NCBI RefSeq assembly: GCF_000621705.1 | Contig: NZ_JHXO01000008.1 | Span: 371,712-435,711 of the forward strand | DNA length: 64,000 nt | Direction of reading: 5' to 3' | From: Prolixibacter bellariivorans ATCC BAA-1284 | GTDB lineage: Bacteria; Bacteroidota; Bacteroidia; Bacteroidales; Prolixibacteraceae | Shown here: positions 61,002 through 64,000 of the stretch, one piece after another | Layout: each line of letters starts with the position of its first letter | How positions within the stretch are numbered: the stretch's first letter is position 1 | Notes under the pieces: generated by a model | Databases searched by the model: none | What the model was told of the DNA's origin: nothing | What the model saw: only the letters and a program-made list of their open reading frames with translations | Position numbers and translations under genes: made by a program

Positions 61002-64000
61002 CTATTTATTTTTCCATTCATAATGCGTTCGTGCCCCAGAAACTTTACCCGTGCGAGTATTACTTTCTGGTCGGACATTGTAATGAGGTCCAACATTACC
61101 AATTGTATGACCAGCAGAATGATCTTGTATTACAACTTTGTTTCCATCAGTTGTCGTATGTGTATACTCAGTGGTCATTACTGGCTTGCCATCACCTCCA
61201 AGAACGGTCTTGCCTTTACTTCTCAAAGGTTCTTTTGCTACATTTTCTGGTTGTTGAGATCTTGGAATTTTCACATCCCTTTTTAATTGTCCTAAGGCTC
61301 CCCCTTTAGTTTCAAATTTACCGACCTTCTCTCCAACAGGCGCTTTTCCTTCTCCTACAATAATAACAGCGCCCACTGCAGCTTCCACGGTCGCGTTAAC
61401 CTTATCCATTGTTGTGGCATTGGGATTCTTGTAGGTAACAATAGCATCATCAATGCCGCCAAGCGGCGAAAAATTGTTGAGAAAATCTGCACTGATGTCT
61501 TTTATGAATGCCTTTGCAGGATTGTAGTTTCTAAGACTTGGCGAAGCATTTTGTATATATCCGGTATAATCATCTCCCCACATTCCATCCGGATCAATAA
61601 ATCTAATGGGATTATCAAAACCGTATACATACGGGCTCCAACGCCTTGACAACTCTAATTTCGGATCCACAACAAACCACCGCCCAATTTCCGGCTCATA
61701 CATCCTGGCCCCGTAATCGTACCATCCCAGCGTTCCGTTACCAATGGCATCGTCCTGGAGTTCCTTGCCGTTGTAGAGGTACTTGTTGTCGGAAGATCCG
61801 GCAATTTTAAAGGCCAACCCAAACGGGTAATAATCCGTCTGCTGGGTTACCGTACCCGAGCTGTTCACCTCCAGGCGGGTATTGCCCAAATGGTCCTTCA
61901 GGTCGTACAGGTACACGGGCGATGTAGAAGGCGTAGTCACCATCCCCTCTTCGTGCAGGATATATTTCAAAGAACTTCCTTCGTACACAAAGTTGCCCGC
62001 ATAGTAATGCGCAATTGTGTCACCATTAATATTCAGCTTACATACCTTGGTACCACTAAAGGTATAAAGGTAGTCAATTTTCGTTGTCCCTGCGTACATG
62101 TGCCGCGGGAGGTTCAGGTAGTTATACTTGATACCCGATATTCCCTTATTCGAATCGCTGGTCAGGTTACCGTTCTCATCGTACGTGTATTCCACCGTAT
62201 GAGGTGTGGCTCCCTCGATGTAGCCGATATGCCGGTCTCCGGCATCGTTTACCGCTCTCAGCTGGTTCCCGTCATAGGCATAGGACAGATCATCAATGGT
62301 TCCCGTACCCTTCAGCTGCCGGGTCAGGCCCATGATGTTTCCGTTCCGGTCATAACCCGTAATGGCTACGTTGTTGGCCCCGGCATTGGTCGCAAAACTG
62401 CTGCCTTCGCCATAGTCGGCGGTCAATAGCCGGTTCAAAGCATCATAGGTAAAGCCGTAGCCCTGTTTCCCGGTAGGCGACAATGCCCCGTCGTTGTACG
62501 GAGTATTCCAGACCATAGCCGAGATGTTCCCGTTGTACTGCGGGTCGGCTGTCAACCCCGAAGGAGTGGTATTGTAGTACAGCGCCAGGTTAAACTTCTC
62601 AGTGCTGTTACTTCCCGGGGCCACACTCGGATCGTTAATCTGACTCAGCCAACCCCGGATATTGTATGCATACTTCAGCTCCTGGGCTCCTGCACCGGGT
62701 GCACCGTTCAGCGTTTTCCGCTTCAGCTGTCCCAGCTCATTGTACTCCATTGAGGAGAGAATGACCGGCGCGTTGTTGTTCAACGCGTACTGAATCTGCG
62801 TCATCCGTCCTGCATGATCATAGCTGTAAGCCTCCCGGATCGAGTCGGTATTTCCCTGGAAGGACTGTACCGTCTTGCTCAGCAGCACATCTCCGACAAA
62901 ATCGTACTTCGAACTACTCACTTCGTAGTTACCACTGCTTTGCGGGTACAGGTCTTTCAGTGTTTCAATCACCCGGTAACGGTCATCGTAATACGTTGTG
63001 CTAGCCAGCCAGACACCGTCTGTCGTCAGTTCGTTCCCGTCCAGCACCTTTTCCCGCACACCGGTTACCTGTCCTTTTACGTTATCGAAATAACGACTGT
63101 CGCCCGACGCATCACTGTAACCGCTGATATTTGTGCTGCCGTCAAAAGCCTTACAACCCGGGTAATCATAGTCATCATAGTAGATCACTTTCAACAGCTT
63201 CTTCTCCTTTGCTGTATAGCGGTCGGCAAAGCTTTGCGTAAGCGTATAGCCAATTCCCGTACTCGTCCGACTCTCGTAATATACCCCGTTGTAGGAGTCC
63301 AGGTAAGCCTGCTGGTCGGCCCGGGTTTTCGAGGAAGTTTTGATACCGATCATGACCGGGCGGTTCAATGCATCGTACTTGGTAAATTCCCACTCCGAAT
63401 TGGCCCGCATATCACCGTCCTGTATGGCAATCAGACGGTCACGCTTATCGTACAACATGTACACCGGCTCAGCTCCCGGCAACTTTTTCTCGAACATTCG
63501 TCTTCGGCCGTCGTACTTGTAGGTGTAACACAACGAATCCATCTCGGTAGCATTGATACTATTATTGCCGTCAGCAAACGCCTTGGGCGGGAATACATAG
63601 CGCAGCAGCCCAAAATCGTCGTACACATAGTAGGTATTTAGCTCATCCACCTGGGTCGTGCTGCCGCTTTCCAGTGCGTAACTCCGCTTCAAAATCACCC
63701 GTCCCAGTATATCCTTAAACTCTTCAGTAGTATGCAGCTTGTTCAGCGCAGCCGAGCCCTGGTCGGTCCAGTTCTCATCTTTGGTTACCGTCTTGTACAG
63801 GGTTCCCGCATCATACCATGAAGGAGTTCCCGTAGCCAGGGAATCAGTAACCGGGTCAACCCGGTACAGGGCTACCTCGTTTGCCGCATTCGACAGGTAT
63901 TCGGCTTTCACCGTATGCCCACCAGCAAGCTGCCAGGCCTGCCCCGGGGCTCCCTGTTCCATTACCCGGTTCAGGGGAGAGTTGTCAAATACAGTTTCAG
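61002..64000 (-). CDS. RHS-2: DUF6443-type RHS protein, 5' part cut by window edge, HNH/EndoVII-like tip
   Basis: At least 999 codons, open to the window edge; the RHS frame continues beyond, as DNA at 63910-64000 is identical to the RHS-1 region at 38461-38551. YD repeats run through most of it. The core is KDHLGNTRLEVNSSG, YLYNGKELQDDAIGNG, WYDYGARMYEPEIGRWFVVDP and NNPIRFIDPDGMWGDD. The unique tip (about 195 residues) ends with TEYTHTTTDGNKVVIQDHSA, GHTIGNVGPHYNVRPESNTR and THYEWKNK. The DHSAGH and GPHYNVRP motifs fit an HNH/endonuclease VII-like polymorphic toxin. The RHS backbone is GC-richer than the tip, as in modular RHS genes. Confidence 0.87.
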   Translation of the reverse strand, partial: ETVFDNSPLNRVMEQGAPGQAWQLAGGHTVKAEYLSNAANEVALYRVDPVTDSLATGTPSWYDAGTLYKTVTKDENWTDQGSAALNKLHTTEEFKDILGRVILKRSYALESGSTTQVDELNTYYVYDDFGLLRYVFPPKAFADGNNSINATEMDSLCYTYKYDGRRRMFEKKLPGAEPVYMLYDKRDRLIAIQDGDMRANSEWEFTKYDALNRPVMIGIKTSSKTRADQQAYLDSYNGVYYESRTSTGIGYTLTQSFADRYTAKEKKLLKVIYYDDYDYPGCKAFDGSTNISGYSDASGDSRYFDNVKGQVTGVREKVLDGNELTTDGVWLASTTYYDDRYRVIETLKDLYPQSSGNYEVSSSKYDFVGDVLLSKTVQSFQGNTDSIREAYSYDHAGRMTQIQYALNNNAPVILSSMEYNELGQLKRKTLNGAPGAGAQELKYAYNIRGWLSQINDPSVAPGSNSTEKFNLALYYNTTPSGLTADPQYNGNISAMVWNTPYNDGALSPTGKQGYGFTYDALNRLLTADYGEGSSFATNAGANNVAITGYDRNGNIMGLTRQLKGTGTIDDLSYAYDGNQLRAVNDAGDRHIGYIEGATPHTVEYTYDENGNLTSDSNKGISGIKYNYLNLPRHMYAGTTKIDYLYTFSGTKVCKLNINGDTIAHYYAGNFVYEGSSLKYILHEEGMVTTPSTSPVYLYDLKDHLGNTRLEVNSSGTVTQQTDYYPFGLAFKIAGSSDNKYLYNGKELQDDAIGNGTLGWYDYGARMYEPEIGRWFVVDPKLELSRRWSPYVYGFDNPIRFIDPDGMWGDDYTGYIQNASPSLRNYNPAKAFIKDISADFLNNFSPLGGIDDAIVTYKNPNATTMDKVNATVEAAVGAVIIVGEGKAPVGEKVGKFETKGGALGQLKRDVKIPRSQQPENVAKEPLRSKGKTVLGGDGKPVMTTEYTHTTTDGNKVVIQDHSAGHTIGNVGPHYNVRPESNTRTGKVSGARTHYEWKNK

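Overview
The window comes from a member of the Bacteroidota, most likely an environmental Marinilabiliales/Prolixibacteraceae-type bacterium. The evidence is a FecI/FecR-controlled SusC/SusD pair, lipoprotein signals of Bacteroidota type, gene starts without clear Shine-Dalgarno sequences, DUF6261 and DUF4469 proteins, and RHS proteins of the DUF6443 type. The assignment below family level is inference. No rRNA, tRNA, CRISPR array or complete insertion sequence was seen.

Layout. (1) 154-1371: a b561-like membrane protein followed by a YceI protein. (2) 1472-16598: carbohydrate use. A GH5 lipoprotein stands divergent to an ECF sigma factor, FecR anti-sigma factor, SusC and SusD, followed by a sialate/acetyl-xylan type esterase, a DUF6261 protein, a 41-bp tandem hairpin repeat, a DUF2264 protein and a DUF4861 lipoprotein. 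(3) 16668-27568, minus strand: nine tightly packed genes that join leucine catabolism (methylcrotonyl-CoA carboxylase beta, methylglutaconyl-CoA hydratase, methylcrotonyl-CoA carboxylase alpha, acyl-CoA dehydrogenase) to the mevalonate pathway (type 2 IPP isomerase, class II HMG-CoA reductase, GYDIA-type GHMP kinase, diphosphomevalonate decarboxylase, mevalonate kinase). HMG-CoA is the shared metabolite, and neither HMG-CoA lyase nor HMG-CoA synthase is in the window, so the layout suggests leucine carbon feeding isoprenoids. (4) 27750-32030: two MFS transporters and a MutS-like membrane ATPase broken by a one-base frameshift. (5) 32160-46735, minus strand: an RHS toxin region with a DUF4469 HU-like protein, a 1.1-kaa RHS B-like partner, a 2243-residue DUF6443 RHS protein with BACON/Ig-like repeats and a toxin tip, its candidate lipoprotein immunity gene, an orphan RHS C-terminal module ending in a HINT domain plus a small membrane protein, and RHS and HTH debris. 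(6) 47824-59678, minus strand: a compact 13-gene type II secretion/type IV pilus-like cluster (pilin, prepilin peptidase, GspE, secretin, GspL/PilM-N-like, GspM/PilO-like, FnIII lipoprotein, GspC/PilP-like, MORN lipoprotein, GspK-like, GspI-like, GspJ-like, GspF). (7) 60586-64000, minus strand: a second DUF6443 RHS protein, cut by the window edge, with a nuclease-like tip and a candidate immunity gene.

The most interesting part is 45.8-64 kb. The secretion machine lies between two RHS loci, and non-coding DNA in front of the two systems shares elements. An array of CCTTATAAGG/GGTTATAAGG boxes is found both before the RHS B-like gene (45824-45974) and before the pilin gene (60119-60293). A spaced motif, TTAATAC-N15-GGTTACCC, occurs three times with exactly the same spacing (47500, 59898, 60420). 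This suggests that the secretion system and the RHS proteins are co-regulated, and perhaps that the RHS proteins are its cargo. That last step is inference.
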